From positions 124,296 to 188,295 of the forward strand of contig BLJB01000124.1 in assembly GCA_013423325.1 (NCBI GenBank): a stretch of DNA of 64,000 bases, written 5' to 3'. The notes below the pieces were generated by a model. That model made no database searches, was not told the DNA's origin, and saw nothing but the letters and a program-made list of their open reading frames with translations. Positions 21,830 through 33,158 of this stretch are shown piece after piece. Numbering within the stretch: position 1 is the stretch's first letter; each line of letters begins with the position of its first letter. The stretch is from Usnea hakonensis. Taxonomy: Eukaryota; Ascomycota; Lecanoromycetes; Lecanorales; Parmeliaceae. The translations under genes and the position numbers were made by a program.

Positions 21830-23188
21830 TTAATTCCTTCCCAGATATCTCTTCCACCCATTCCTTACGAGATACCTCCTGCCATCCTCTCCTTCCCCCA
21901 AAATAAATTTTTCCCACCGTCCATCTCTCCCAGCGCCAATGACAAGAATGGTGTAGTCGTCTTTCCACCCTATGATACCTTTCCTTGGCTTGCCACCTGG
22001 TATGCCTGGTATCGGCATGGACACGCTCTTTCCAAGGTCAGTCTGAGGATCATCGTCGGTCTCGAAGTGCCCAGATGCAAATGAGTAGACATCTGAGAAA
22101 ACTCGAGGTAACAGAGGTATCTTGCCCAAGATGCCCCATTTCTGCTTGTTTCCTTCCTCTGCAATGCCAGTGGCAGAAGAGCTATTGGAGTTACGGTGAG
22201 GTCTGTTCGATAGTAAGGACCCACTGCGAGACCGGCCTGAATTGGGCAGGTCGAAGATGTGCATGGTTGATTTGTCAGACGTAACGGCCAGAAGAGTGCT
22301 GTTTGGTGATATGGCAATTGAGTAGATGACAGCGGGATCCACCCCTCTGCGCAGTTCTCCAATGCGAGTGCAATTTGTGGCCGAGAAGACCCGTATGAGG
22401 GTCCCAGTCTCACTTGCAGTTGCCACGATCTCTCCATCCGGACTTAATTCCAAGGCTCTTAGGGGCGTGCTGTGAGCTGGTATGATGCTAACGTTTCCGT
22501 TGCTAATCTCCACGATCTGTACTTGCCCTGGCGTGCGTCCAGGGAACGCTATAACTTTGGATCCAAGGCAGCAGAGCCCTGTTGCATTGTCGGCTGTTTC
22601 GAATACTGATAGCTTTTCCGGTGGAGAAGAGAAAGCATAGAGGTGTACGCTATTTTGAAGAGCCACAACAATGCGGGATTTGGAAAGCCGTACACGGTGG
22701 ACTTGCGTGCGGAACTCAAGAGTGAAAATGGCTTTCTTCTTCGCATCGTCCCATAGTACCACCTAGAGAGCTATAGTAAGATTGATGTTCTGGTCAACAC
22801 AGTTACCATTCCGAGTCTTACCAACCTTGTTCTCTGGAAATTTTGGCTGTCTTCCTCCTCCTACAATGGCAATATAGTTGGCCCGTCCAAGCATCTCCGC
22901 CACTCCAATACCGGCGTTAAAATCTGTGACCTCGGGGTCAAATGTGACAGGTGATTCAATTGCGGGTCCATCATACCTTGAGAGACCTGGAGTTCGCATG
23001 GTTCTGACCTGAAAACTGCAGAGACTCCAGTCAAAAAAGAGCTCCTATAAGCGAATAGCGAGTATTCCCCTAGACGCACCACAAAATCCAGTGTCAAGTC
23101 CAACAGAGAAGCAGCTGTTGTCTTGATTGAAGGCAACAGAAAGGGACACAGGCCCCGTGGACTCGTCGATTGCCGGCCGGGTATTCAT
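21830..23188 (-). CDS. HSV2: PROPPIN WD-repeat protein (Hsv2/WIPI-3/4 type)
   Basis: The model is complement(join(21830..22762, 22826..22923, 22977..23015, 23080..23188)), 392 residues. Splicing restores [16 protein letters not shown], then [27 protein letters not shown] and [11 protein letters not shown]. It is a seven-blade WD40 propeller that binds PI3P and PI(3,5)P2 on endosomes, vacuoles and autophagosome precursors. The lipid-binding motif is LRRG (in [11 protein letters not shown]) rather than FRRG, as in the WIPI3/4-HSV2 branch. The loop after it is Ser-rich. Third intron uses a weaker GTTGGT donor. Its start lies 388 nt from the divergently transcribed septin gene. An upstream in-frame Met at 23227 is possible but the family start is MNTRPA. 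Confidence 0.88.
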
Positions 23189-23576
23189 GGCCGGCAATCT
23201 GGTAGTATTACGGCGGTAGACGCCCAAGGTGGGATAGGCAGCAACTCCAGAAGTAGTTCATGAGTACTTCGTATAAAAGTAGGGGACGATCATGCTGTGT
23301 GGGTGTGGCGCATTCACATGGGAAAGCCATAGCATAAGGGCACGGACGTAAACAGATCAACTTGCCGCCGGCCGGCCCCCGGGAGCCCCATATTACGCAA
23401 TAACGCTAGTGAGCATCCGCAGCTTCGATGCCGCCAAGAAACCAACCCCTTAAGCAAGCAGCAAATTTCTGGGCAGAGGCAGGTCACACTTTTTGAAACA
23501 TTCCAGCTCATTGTTCACCTTACTTTCCTCATCTGAGACAACTGTCTGAGAAGATTGATACGTATAAGTTTCCAGC
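23189..23576. promoter_or_regulatory. Bidirectional promoter region, HSV2-like / septin
   Basis: The 388-nt spacer separates two divergent start codons, so it must contain both promoters. It has GGCCGGCC-rich text at about 23370-23383. No defined factor site is claimed. Confidence 0.5.
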
Positions 23577-24952
23577 ATGTCGTCCAACTTGAACACGGTA
23601 AATGACCAACCTATTGCTCCACGAGCACTGGCGGAGCCCCATCATGCTGAAGAGAAAATCACAGATTAAGATTCGCCGAAAGAAGAATGTGAAGAAGGGA
23701 ATCCAGTTCTGCTTGATGGTCTGTGGTGCCTCGGGAACAGGTACAGCTCCATAACGAAGATTGCTTGAAGAAGGGACACTGATTCGTTCTATATCTAGGA
23801 CGTACTACCTTCGTCAACACATTATGCGGAAAGCGTGTTCTTCAGAGCAAAGACACCGACGATGATCCAGAGCGTGCTCATATTGAGGACGGCATCAGAA
23901 TCAAGCCTATTACTGTTGAGTTGGAGCTTGATGAGGAGGGAACACGCATATCCTTGACCATCGTGGACACGCCTGGCTTTGGTGACCAGATTGACAACGA
24001 CGCGAGCTTTGCGGAGATCGTCGGACATCTCGAGCGACAATACGATGATATTCTGGCTGAGGAGTCGCGCATCAAGCGAAACCCCAGGTTCAGAGATAAT
24101 CGTGTGCACGCTCTACTCTATTTCATTACTCCTACAGGCCATGGGTATGAAACGATGATCCTCCATAAAACCTACCCGTTACTGATCGTTGCTGTAGTCT
24201 CCGTGAATTGGATATCGAATTGATGAAGCGCCTCTCACCGCGCGTCAACGTCATTCCCGTCATTGGCAAAGCAGATTCGCTCACTCCAGCTGAACTAGCT
24301 GAGTCGAAGAAGCTTGTCATGGAGGACATCGAGCATTACCGTATACCCGTCTACAACTTCCCATACGATATCGAAGAAGATGATGAGGATACGGTAGAGG
24401 AGAATGCGGAGCTGCGAGGTTTGATGCCTTTCGCTATTGTCGGCTCTGAGGAGGTGGTCGAAATTGGTGGTCGACGCGTACGAGCGAGACAGTATCCGTG
24501 GGGCGTCGTCGAGATTGACAATCCCCGTCATTCCGACTTCCTCGCTATCAGGAGTGCGCTGCTACATAGCCACCTAGCGGATTTGAAGGAGATCACCCAC
24601 GATTTTCTCTATGAGAATTACCGAACGGAGAAACTTAGCAAGAGCGTTGACGGAGGTTCTGTGTAAGTCTCTCTGATGTTTACCTGGTCGATACAAGAAC
24701 AATAGCTGATGATAATACAGTGACTCTTCACTGAATCCTGATGATCTAGCCTCCCAATCCGTACGCCTCAAGGAAGAGCAACTACGTCGCGAGGAAGAGA
24801 AACTCCGAGAGATTGAGATCAAGGTGCAGCGTGAGATCAACGAAAAGAGACAGGAGTTATTGGCACGTGAGAGCCAACTGAGGGAGGCCGAAGGTCGCAT
24901 GACGAGAGAGCAGAGCACCGCCATTGACGACACGAACGGCGGAATGGCCTAG
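23577..24952 (+). CDS. Septin, Cdc11/AspA class
   Basis: The model is join(23577..23597, 23665..23740, 23799..24144, 24198..24662, 24721..24952), 379 residues. The GTP-binding domain begins with KKNVKKGIQFCLMVCGASGTGRTT. The G1 loop is GASGTGRT, with Arg34 where GTPases have Lys. G3 is DTPGFGD and G4 is GKAD. The septin unique element (MPFAIVGSEE...ARQYPWG) follows. The last 60 residues form a Glu/Arg-rich coiled coil. These proteins assemble into hetero-oligomeric filaments at septa, hyphal tips and branch sites. The Lys-to-Arg change is shared by Cdc11-type septins as I recall them, which fits limited GTP hydrolysis. It is divergent from the HSV2-like gene. Confidence 0.92.
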
Positions 24953-25355
24953 AAATAATTGCCAAAGGGGAATCCTTGAGCATCAAGTAAACCAGAAAGA
25001 CCCGTGGCGTGAGCTTGGAAAGACGGTGACCGATTTTTGTTAACATTCAGAGGGTGTGCGGGCTGTTGATAATGTTTCTTATTGCTTGCTCATCTTCAGC
25101 GTGTATCCAAAACGTTTCCGTGGCATGTTGAGTGTCGACACTCGACCAGATTTTAAAACGTAGCACTCCTACAGATAGCATGGGAATCAAAGAGTATTCG
25201 GGGCGCAGTCATCGACATACAATCGTAGTCTCTGCCATGCTGAACTTTCGAGGAAACTACCCCTAATCACAATTGACATCGACCTGCCTTACTCTCCCCT
25301 TTCATTCTTCCAAAGACCCTTTCAACCATCCAAACACCCTTCCCCCACTCCAAGC

Positions 25356-25356
<1 letters not shown>

Positions 25357-25389
<33 letters not shown>

Positions 25390-25442
25390 ACATCCACCCC
25401 CCAAACCCCCCCCCCCCCCCCCCACCCCCCCCCCCCCCCCCC
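25357..25442. repeat. Interrupted poly-C tracts
   Basis: A run of 33 C (25357-25389) is followed by further C-runs broken only by a few A and T bases up to 25442. It lies on the same strand as the other C-tracts of the window. Confidence 0.85.
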
Positions 25443-25480
25443 AATCATCCCATCCCAATCCAAACCTACCTAAACAACTC

Positions 25481-25526
25481 CCATACCCTACCCATACCCT
25501 ACCCATACCCCATCCATACCCTATCC
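25481..25526 (+). repeat. CCATACCCTAC tandem repeat, about four copies
   Basis: An 11-nt unit, CCATACCCTAC, repeats about four times with slight decay at the right end. It is not the usual fungal telomere unit. Confidence 0.75.
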
Positions 25527-27335
25527 ACCACCCCCTAATCGATACACACACAGAAGCACATAAAAAAGCACACACACGACAAGAACCTTACAACCTACCC
25601 AAATCTCTTTGCTAGAAATTTATTCATGTCTCTTCCGGCTTTTACGATTTGAGACATCATAGGGTTGAGGAGGTAAGGGAAGGTGAGGTGAAGGAAGAAG
25701 GGGGAGGGGAAGGAAGGGGAAGAAGGTGAGGGGAGATGATGCTAGTGTCCAGTTATGATAAAGATCTAAGGATGTGGGCTGCAGATCTAACCGCTGCAAT
25801 AGTCGCTAAGGTATACGTGAATGGGGCGAATGGTGAAAGATGGGAGGGATGGGGAGGGATGCAACTTTTGCTAAAGGAGGGGATGGGATTCACAGATTAT
25901 ATATTTCGCAAATAGACTATTTGGAATTCAACAATACATGTTGTCCTGCCCCGAAGCTATGCCGTACCACGCTCCCAGTGCTAAAAAGGTGGGCAGTAGC
26001 GCCAGAGGGTAGAGCTATAGCTGCAAAGGGTCCTGAGTTGAGGTATAAGGGTTTTTGTCTTTGATGCGACAAGGTTCGTCCTAATGAGCGCCTTATGAAA
26101 TTCACCGCGGCGTGCTGGCTGAGTTCTTGGAGATGGTTAGCACGTTCACTCTCACTTTAGTTTCCCAGCGTCATCTTTTCCAATTGATGACTTCTCCCGA
26201 GCGTCGATCATTTGCCTCGGATATGGGCCCTGAGAGCGGGCTCGGTGCGGGTAGAGGGACTGGATGATGGTGTCTGGCTTGGTATGCGTACGATGCACAA
26301 TATCTGTTGATCTTAGAAGGAGATGCTCCGATTGGCCAAGGTGTGCAAGTCCCGCACCAGAGTTGCAAAGGGTTGATATGGCTTGATGCTGCATGATGGA
26401 TTCCCGGTGACCGCAAGCTCTGCGACTTTTCGCAGATTTGGCGCGTTTGTATGACCATCATTATGTCGAAATTGTCGTCTGTGTGGACACTGTGCGACCC
26501 CAAAGACGTAGATCTGGGTTCCGGGTAATAGGAACAGGCGACCAGACTCGACCCGGGCATTCTGGGCGAGAATTGTGAATAGGTATTTAGTCAGCGCTGC
26601 GATAATGGGTTTATTTAGTGGGTTGGCGCTGAAAGGCTTCAAGTTCGGCAATTAGAAGAGATGGTCGAAAATGAGTTCAGCGTACAGTGTGCCGTGTAGT
26701 CTTTTAAGCACAGAGATCTGACTCTGAGCCTTTGCACACGTCCTGCATACCTGTTTGTTACCTGAATCAGAACCCTGAGCGAGCTAGCTACCCAGCTCAT
26801 TATCCGATATGACTGGAGTACAATGAATGAACACGAGCCAATAGGCACGAGAAAGTGGTACTGTCATCCATGTAGATCACTTCTATACTTGCAGTGGTCC
26901 CCGAATGTGCGAGAAATTCTCCAACAGATCGGTTTCGGGTTCGTTTCTAATTGAAGTGCAGATGAACACGGCTCGGTTGCCTGGTCACGTGACTGAGTTG
27001 ACTCCTCCACTGCCTGACATTAGTTTTTGTGCTAGAGGCGACGCCTAGCAGCCTGTCAGCAACGTCACGGGATGGACCAGGGTGGCTTGGCTTGCGTGGG
27101 AGCTCGGAACATGCACGAGTCGATCAATACAGTCGATGCTCTTGCTGTTGTTTCGCATAGTCTGGTCGGGCAAGTCAATGGCAGTCGCAAATTGCTTTCG
27201 GCTGCCATGTTTCTTTAGCTTTAAAGAAGGTCAGATTGGACACTGTTTATCTCGGTGATTCACGATACGAATATACATGAGTCTGAGAGAAGTGTATCTA
27301 AAAATGCGCCATGACATCAAGTACTGAGCCAAACA

Positions 27336-28592
27336 TTACTGCTGAAACGCCTCGTAATCTGGCAACTTGAACTCGTCCCTTCCGATTGGAAGATACGTTG
27401 CGATTTTCTTGACCAGGGTAATTAAACCCGTTGCTGAAAGCACCCCTACGCCCCAAAGGACATTTTCGACCACCTTGACACCCCATGTCGATTGAGGATT
27501 CAGGAGCCATGGTATGCCAGGAGGCAGCTTCTGGACGCTCTCGACGTATGGGCGCAGGAGACGCTCGTAGGAGTTCAGCGCTGCGGGGATGTTGTTGGGC
27601 TGTCGAGATATCTCGCCTGCAAGGATGTACGCGCCGATGAAAGCAAGCGATGTGCCCATGCCAGAAAAGGGTGAAGGAGAATAACCCGCGTCACCAACCA
27701 CGACCACACGGCCGCTCGACCAGCGATTCATTCGGACCTGTGCGATATGTTGCATGTAGAAGTCCTCGGATTCGTGCATACCCTTCAATAGCCGAGAGGC
27801 TTCCCAGTCGGCGTCTTGGAAAAGCTCTTGAAGTATACGCTTTTGCGCTGGGATGCCCTCTTTCCGAGCCTTTTCAATTCGAACAAGTCTTTCGTCGGAC
27901 TTGTCCCAGGTTGTAACGCACAACATACCCCTAGTTCGGCCGACATTGTCCGGTCGCATCAACATACATAGGCCCCCCTTGGCCCAGTGAACTCTGGACC
28001 ACATCTTGTCTGTATCACTGCGTGGGATGGAAAAGTACGAATGGTAGCTGTATAAAGATTTGACCTGATTGCTGCCATTCCCAAAAGCTATATCACGCGT
28101 CTTCGAGCCAAGACCATCTGCAGCGACTACCAAGTCAAAAGCCTTGGTCGGTGTGCCATTGGCAAAGGTTACTATAACTTCCTTGTCTGTTTCGTCCAGG
28201 CTTTCAACCATGTCGCCGAAGATGTAAGAGACGTCGTTCTGTGTAATATCGATGAGTATGCCGGCCAGCTCTCCTCTAAGAATCTCAACGTCGGAGGTCA
28301 GGCTATCACCCTTGCCGGATTGGTCTACACCAAAGCGCGCAACGGCACGATTGTTGGCATCAACGAACTCGGTGCCTTCCTCGTGTGAGCTTTTGTCCAC
28401 AATGCGGTCGAAGATGCCCATGCGCTTAACCACGTCTCGAGCGGTATGGCGGATGTCAATACCTTGACCAGCACTTCTAGGGGTAGGTGCACGCTCGACG
28501 ATTGACACTGTACATCCTGCGCGAACGAGCCAGTAGGCCAGTGCCGGTCCAGCGACGGAGGCACCGCTAATAAGGACGCGAAGCTTTGACAT
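27336..28592 (-). CDS. FAD-dependent monooxygenase (PHBH-fold, TetX-like)
   Basis: A single-exon gene of 418 residues with ATG at 28592. The Rossmann start is LISGASVAGPALAYWLVRAGC (dinucleotide loop Gly10-Gly15, with Ser in place of the usual central Gly). The middle DG motif is VVAADGLGSKTR. The FAD-ribityl motif is VVVVGDAGYSPSPFSGMGTSLA. This places it among group A flavoprotein hydroxylases that use NADPH and O2 on small aromatic or polyketide-like substrates. A C-terminal hydrophobic stretch (VVENVLWGVGVLSATGLITLV) could be a membrane anchor or hydrophobic helix. No biosynthetic partner lies beside it: the neighbours are housekeeping genes at a distance, so substrate and pathway are unknown. 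Confidence 0.85.
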   Translation of the reverse strand: MSKLRVLISGASVAGPALAYWLVRAGCTVSIVERAPTPRSAGQGIDIRHTARDVVKRMGIFDRIVDKSSHEEGTEFVDANNRAVARFGVDQSGKGDSLTSDVEILRGELAGILIDITQNDVSYIFGDMVESLDETDKEVIVTFANGTPTKAFDLVVAADGLGSKTRDIAFGNGSNQVKSLYSYHSYFSIPRSDTDKMWSRVHWAKGGLCMLMRPDNVGRTRGMLCVTTWDKSDERLVRIEKARKEGIPAQKRILQELFQDADWEASRLLKGMHESEDFYMQHIAQVRMNRWSSGRVVVVGDAGYSPSPFSGMGTSLAFIGAYILAGEISRQPNNIPAALNSYERLLRPYVESVQKLPPGIPWLLNPQSTWGVKVVENVLWGVGVLSATGLITLVKKIATYLPIGRDEFKLPDYEAFQQ

Positions 28593-29409
28593 GATGGTCT
28601 TTGTGGTATGACTAGTAGGAGGCTGTTTTGGATAAAGCAGTATTTATATTTCAGTGTGGTTATGACTATCAGCATCAAAGCTATTCGCCCCGCCACTCGT
28701 CCGGTGTACATAGGAAGAATTAGCCTGACAGGGCAATGTCCCAATACTTATATGCTTCTCGAACGCCTACTAGGCTCAAATCACAGAATTTGAACGAAAT
28801 AGGTTCGTCTTCGCTTAGATTGATAACGTGCTATGCGTGGAACGTGTCGGTCTCCGGCTTGCAGCACGCAACCCAGTATGGTAGCCGGACCAAATAGAAA
28901 TTCAGCCGAGGAAAAGCGACGACGTGGACTCGGGCCTTTTTTTTTTGTAGAGTACGGACTCATGGGACTGGCTCCAAGATGGTACTTTATGCTGACACAG
29001 TCACACACATGCATCCAGCTTTCCACAATTTTAAATACTTTACTTATCATATGGTTCAAAATGGCATCATTCAATACACCTAGCAGTAACCCGAATGAGT
29101 TCAACTCGGTGCATTGCCCTAAATACTTGACGACTACCTTACCTTATTCCTATACTTTTGTATAGCTTCGATATTACCAGATCTATGCTAGTCGTGGGCT
29201 GTAAGATCGGTGGCCTTTGCTAATCCATCCTGTAGAATGGAGACAGTTAGTGCGTCATGCGTGAGTGGAGAGCCCGTATTCGTATCCTCGCTTTAGCCGG
29301 AATGGTTTAGCGGGTTGAAGCGCATGATTCGAGCACTTCGCTGCCTTGAGCACTAACCATCTTTCTTCATCCTCTCTCACCAACACCATCTGTTCCAAAC
29401 TCACTCATA
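28593..29409. other. Divergent intergenic spacer
   Basis: Between the flavin monooxygenase and the Bax-inhibitor gene, which point away from each other. Both promoters must lie here. No gene seen. Confidence 0.5.
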
Positions 29410-30344
29410 ATGGCTGCCAACACCAAGTACCAGCCCGCTCCTCAACGAGACTCATTTGATGAGCCGTCCTACTCTCAAGCGCCCCCGTCATACCAGGCTG
29501 AGGCCAGCAATCCTGTACTTGGCGCCCCACGAGGCGAAGACGACAATGTTCCTGATGACTTCAAAGTGAGAGACACTCGACTGAACACGCATTCACTGGT
29601 GATATTTACTGACTCTCACATAGTTCGGTGGCTCTGTCTCTGAGGCTACCTTGCCCATTCGGATGCAGTTCGTCCGCAAGGTCTACGCCATTCTGTAAGT
29701 CAATCCGCAATCTCACCCCAGAGGTGCAACTTGAGTCTGACCTTGCTAGGACCGCCCAAATTCTGGCCACTATGGCTGTCAGCTCCGTTTCCTACTTCAG
29801 CCCATCTTACTACAACTGGATTCGATCAAATCAGTGGATGATGTGGGTCTCGCTCTTCGGCGCCATCGGGTTCATGCTCTTGACATTCTGGAAACGCAAA
29901 TCCTATCCTACAAACCTACTCTTCCTCAGCGGCTTCACACTATTGGAGGCATATTCTATATCCGTTATTGTAACCTTCTACGACTCGAAGATTGTCCTTC
30001 TGGCCCTCGTGCTGACAGCAGGCATTTTCGTTGCTTTGACCCTCTTTGCTTGCCAAACAAAGTACGACTTCACGAACTGGATGCCTTACTTATTTGGAGG
30101 GCTATGGGTACTCATCCTTTTCGGATTCGTGGCTGCATTCTTCCCCTACAACAGCACTGCGGAGCTCATCTATGGATCAGTGGCAGCCCTCATCTTCAGC
30201 GGCTATATCTTGGTCGACACCCAGCTCATCATGCGCCACTATCATGTTGAGGAAGAGATTGCTGCAGCAATCTCCCTTTACTTGGACATAATCAACTTGT
30301 TCCTTGCCATCCTCAGGATTCTTAACAGCCAGCAAAACAACTAG
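29410..30344 (+). CDS. Bax inhibitor-1 / Lifeguard family membrane protein
   Basis: The model is join(29410..29565, 29624..29694, 29750..30344), 273 residues. A Pro/Ser-rich cytoplasmic N-terminus (residues 1-52) precedes seven hydrophobic helices. Family features are the entry motif FVRKVYAILTAQILAT, then LTAGIFVALTLFACQTKYDFT, FLSGFTLLEAYSISVIV, and the end YILVDTQLIMRHY...AISLYLDIINLFL, whose acidic residues form the putative calcium/proton site in this family. The yeast relative is BXI1 (YNL305C), at the ER and vacuole, linked to calcium homeostasis and stress-induced death. Intact, with good splice phases. Confidence 0.9.
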
Positions 30345-30857
30345 GCAAAGGTCAAGAATGAGCTCCACGATCGAATGATGCTTGTGAGGGGTGGAAAGGA
30401 GTGGGCATGCAGGACTAGAGAGGCTTGAGATACAATTGCGGGTATATCCTTCCAAACAGGGTGGGGGGCGTTTGGCGCGTGGCGTACCTGTGTTTCTATG
30501 ACAAGAGTCTCTAAATCGTAGATAATTATCCTCATCAAAGCATTTCTGCGATTCTATGTGACCAACCCATACAGCACTCCGCCAGACTTTTAACTACCAA
30601 TGCGAAAACCAGAGTGAACTGTCTTAGAACCTATTAGATCGCTAGCCATTGAGCCATCTCCTCTCCCTTGCTCGCCAAGCTAAAGAATCCGTCGCCGGCA
30701 AGACGACGCGTGACGGCAAAGGCAAAAGCAATTTAACAAAACAAGGAATTGAACCCAACGGCACCATCCTACTTCGAGCCCACCCTCACTCTTTCAAAAT
30801 CAAGGAGAAGAGAAGAAAGAGGCTGATTTGGCTTCGAACAAGGCGTGAGAAGATGTT
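30345..30857. other. Intergenic spacer
   Basis: No gene seen; presumed promoter of the SSK1-type gene. Confidence 0.5.
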
Positions 30858-31453
30858 ATGAGAGATTTTGCAGCGCGACTTAAGCCACTTTCTGCCGGAG
30901 TTCTACCTTCTCTTCAACCGAATCTTTGGCTTTGGGAACATCCACCGTTCTCGCTGACGCTCAAACTTGGAGTACAAGTTCGTCCCGAATTTCCAATAAC
31001 CAAAAGCTTTCTCTACCTATATCCGTTTATAAAGACAACGAGCCTCCACGACAACCACCACGCGCACTGCCTTTATTGAAGCCAAAAAAAGAAACAAGGC
31101 CTACAACAAGGAATCTAAACGAGACGTCAGAGACAAGGCCTGAAACCCCGCGCCCGTCACCATTGGAAAAGTGTGGAAGCCTAGATTAATAATCGAGGCC
31201 CCGACGTCAGGACTGGGAACACAATTAGGAAGGGCAATTGAGGAAGGATCACCATCTCTGCAAGATTTAGGGGACTCGGCCGGGATACATGAAGGGATCA
31301 CAATCGGGTCTCAACGCCCCGGCATAGCATGTAGGAGAAGACCTCTTGCACAGAACGACCGGTCAAAGGACATAGAGAATCTTTAGGATCCAAAAGCCTG
31401 GTGAGACAGCCTTCGAAAACAGATTATATTGGGGCCTTTCTGTCAATGCCAAC
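30858..31453 (+). pseudogene. N-terminal coding part of the Ssk1-like gene in shifted frames
   Basis: From ATG 30858 the three forward frames in turn carry what looks like the Ssk1 N-terminus. MRDFAARLK is followed, one frame back, by a Ser/Thr-rich part (STFSSTESLALGTST) and LSLPISVYKDN...PKKET. Then, again one frame back, come KPRLIIEAPT...RRRPLAQND, then SLVRQPSKTDYIG, then LSVNANM leading into the intact part at 31454. The shifts fall at about 30884, 31170, 31384 and 31436. Each is explained by one missing base in a short homopolymer. Four identical-type breaks in 550 nt next to an intact essential-type domain argue for sequence error as much as decay. Listed separately because a conceptual translation from 31454 loses this part. 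Confidence 0.5.
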
Positions 31454-33158
31454 ATGGCACCCAAGAAGGTATGGGTGAAGAGGCCTGGCTCTTCGGCAAC
31501 ACAGGTCACAATCAAGGAGGAGGATCTAGTGGATGATGTAAGGGACACGATATTGAGCAAATACAACAACTCATTGGGCCGGAACTTCGACCCACCAGAT
31601 ATTACGATACGCATGGTATACCGGAAACAGTCGGCTAGGCACTCCAACCGTGAACGCACACTTGGTCCTGAAGAGCCCATCGTGAAACTTCTCGAACTTC
31701 ATTACCCGGGTGGTCAATCTGTAGAAGAGGCTCTGATAATCGACGTCCCAAAACGGCAAACACCAAAACATTCCCCACGCATAGCTACCCAATACTATAT
31801 ACCCGAGGATGTCAGACCGCAAGAAAGTGGTACGGATTACTTCCCACCCATGCCGTTAGCATCACAACATTCGCCCCATCTTCCCCCCAATCTCTCCGTC
31901 TCTAGCGCACAAGCAGTCTCCCATCATCCACCAGTACATTCGATGGCTATCTTGACTACTGGACAACTCCCAAACTTACCTTCGCCCGGCGGTAGGGCCC
32001 GTCATTCGCAAAACAATCGACCCAGATACGCACGACAGCACACCTCATCTCCCACCGTCATACAATCAGGACCTATAGCTCTTAATCACGGTGAGCACAG
32101 ACAGGCGGTCGATCTACACGTTGAATTCCAGCTGACGCCAATCAGAGAACCTGAAAGCCTCACAACAGCCGATGTCAACACCAACGATTATCCCTGAAGA
32201 GATCACAATTCACAAGACCGCCACCCCGCCACCCCGAGCCGCCTCTCCTCATCCCAAACCAAACAACAACAACAAGCGCACCAAGAAGCAAGTCGATCAA
32301 GTCCCACAGCCCCCAAACACCACCGTGCCTCCCATCAATGTTCTCATAGTGGAAGATAATATTATAAATCTCCGTCTCCTGGAAGCCTTCATGAAGCGTC
32401 TTAAAGTGCGCTGGAGTACAGCGATGAATGGCAGAGATGCTGTGACGAAGTGGCGTGATGGTGGATATCATTTGGTGTTGATGGACATTCAATTGCCGGT
32501 GATGAATGGGCTGGATGCTACGAAAGAGATCCGACGGTTAGAGCGCGTCAATAGCATTGGCGTCTTCTCGAACAGCGCATCAAGCACACCTATATTTCCG
32601 AATGGCGCAGGTATCAATGGGAAGATCGAGGGCGAAGATAGTTTGGTGAACACGGCACTGTTCAAAAGTCCTGTCATCATTGTCGCTCTAACGGCAAGTT
32701 CGCTTCAGAGTGACAGACATGAAGCTCTGGCAGCTGGGTGCAACGACTTTTTGACCAAGGTGAAGCCTCCTCATCTGTCACCGAGAGGCTAGATAAGCAG
32801 AATACTGACATGCTCTTAGCCTGTCAATTTTGAGTGGCTCACACGCAAAGCAATGGAATGGGGCTGCATGCAAGCGCTCATCGACTTTGATGGCTGGCGC
32901 AAATGGAAAGACTTGAGTCAAACGAAACCGGCGGATGCGGACAAGAAGGCCATTGGTGCCAATAATAACAAATCCCCAACCAACAACAAGGCTCCAAAAG
33001 CTATGCCAAATGGCAAAGCGCAAAGCGCTCCGAAAAAGGATCGACTGTCGAACTTGGGACTGGATACTAAGGAGGAGAGCGGAAGTGAGGGGACAGGACG
33101 GGATAGGCTGTCGAACGGCGACTCGGGTAGTGGCAACGAGACTACGGTGAGAGGATAA
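31454..33158 (+). CDS. SSK1: Ssk1/RRG-1-type response regulator (HOG pathway)
   Basis: The model is join(31454..32090, 32146..32759, 32820..33158), 529 residues from the first intact ATG; coding evidence extends upstream in broken frames. It opens with KKVWVKRPGSSATQVTI and a conserved 100-residue block, then a Pro/Ser-rich linker. The receiver domain follows: INVLIVEDNIINLRLLEAFM (acidic pair), phospho-acceptor Asp326 in LVLMDIQLPVMNG, the conserved Thr in VALTAS, and Lys in DFLTKPVNFEWL. A Lys/Asn-rich tail ends the protein. Family members take phosphate from the Ypd1-type phosphotransfer protein and, when unphosphorylated, activate the Ssk2/22 MAPKKK for osmotic and fungicide responses. 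The first intron has a textbook GCTGAC branch site. Confidence 0.88.

Larger units (their letters stand above)
24953..27335. other. Gene-poor spacer
   Basis: About 2.4 kb with no supported gene. It includes C-runs at 25357-25442, a small tandem repeat, purine-rich DNA at about 25660-25740 and a CACGTG with TGACTC at about 26985-27002. The glycine-rich leftward frame 25267-25575 is a by-product of the C-runs. Confidence 0.55.

Noticed and set aside
21970..22437. Second leftward frame over the HSV2-like gene
   Set aside because: Shadow frame inside a well-supported WD-repeat exon.
23577..24952. Arg in the septin P-loop as an inactivating mutation
   Set aside because: As I recall it, Cdc11-type septins normally carry GASGTGRT, so this is a class feature.
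25481..25526. Telomere-like repeat
   Set aside because: The unit CCATACCCTAC does not equal the fungal TTAGGG repeat or its complement and is only about four copies long.
25267..25575. Glycine-rich leftward open frame
   Set aside because: It is the complement of poly-C runs; the glycine repeats come from homopolymer DNA, with no domain or splice support.
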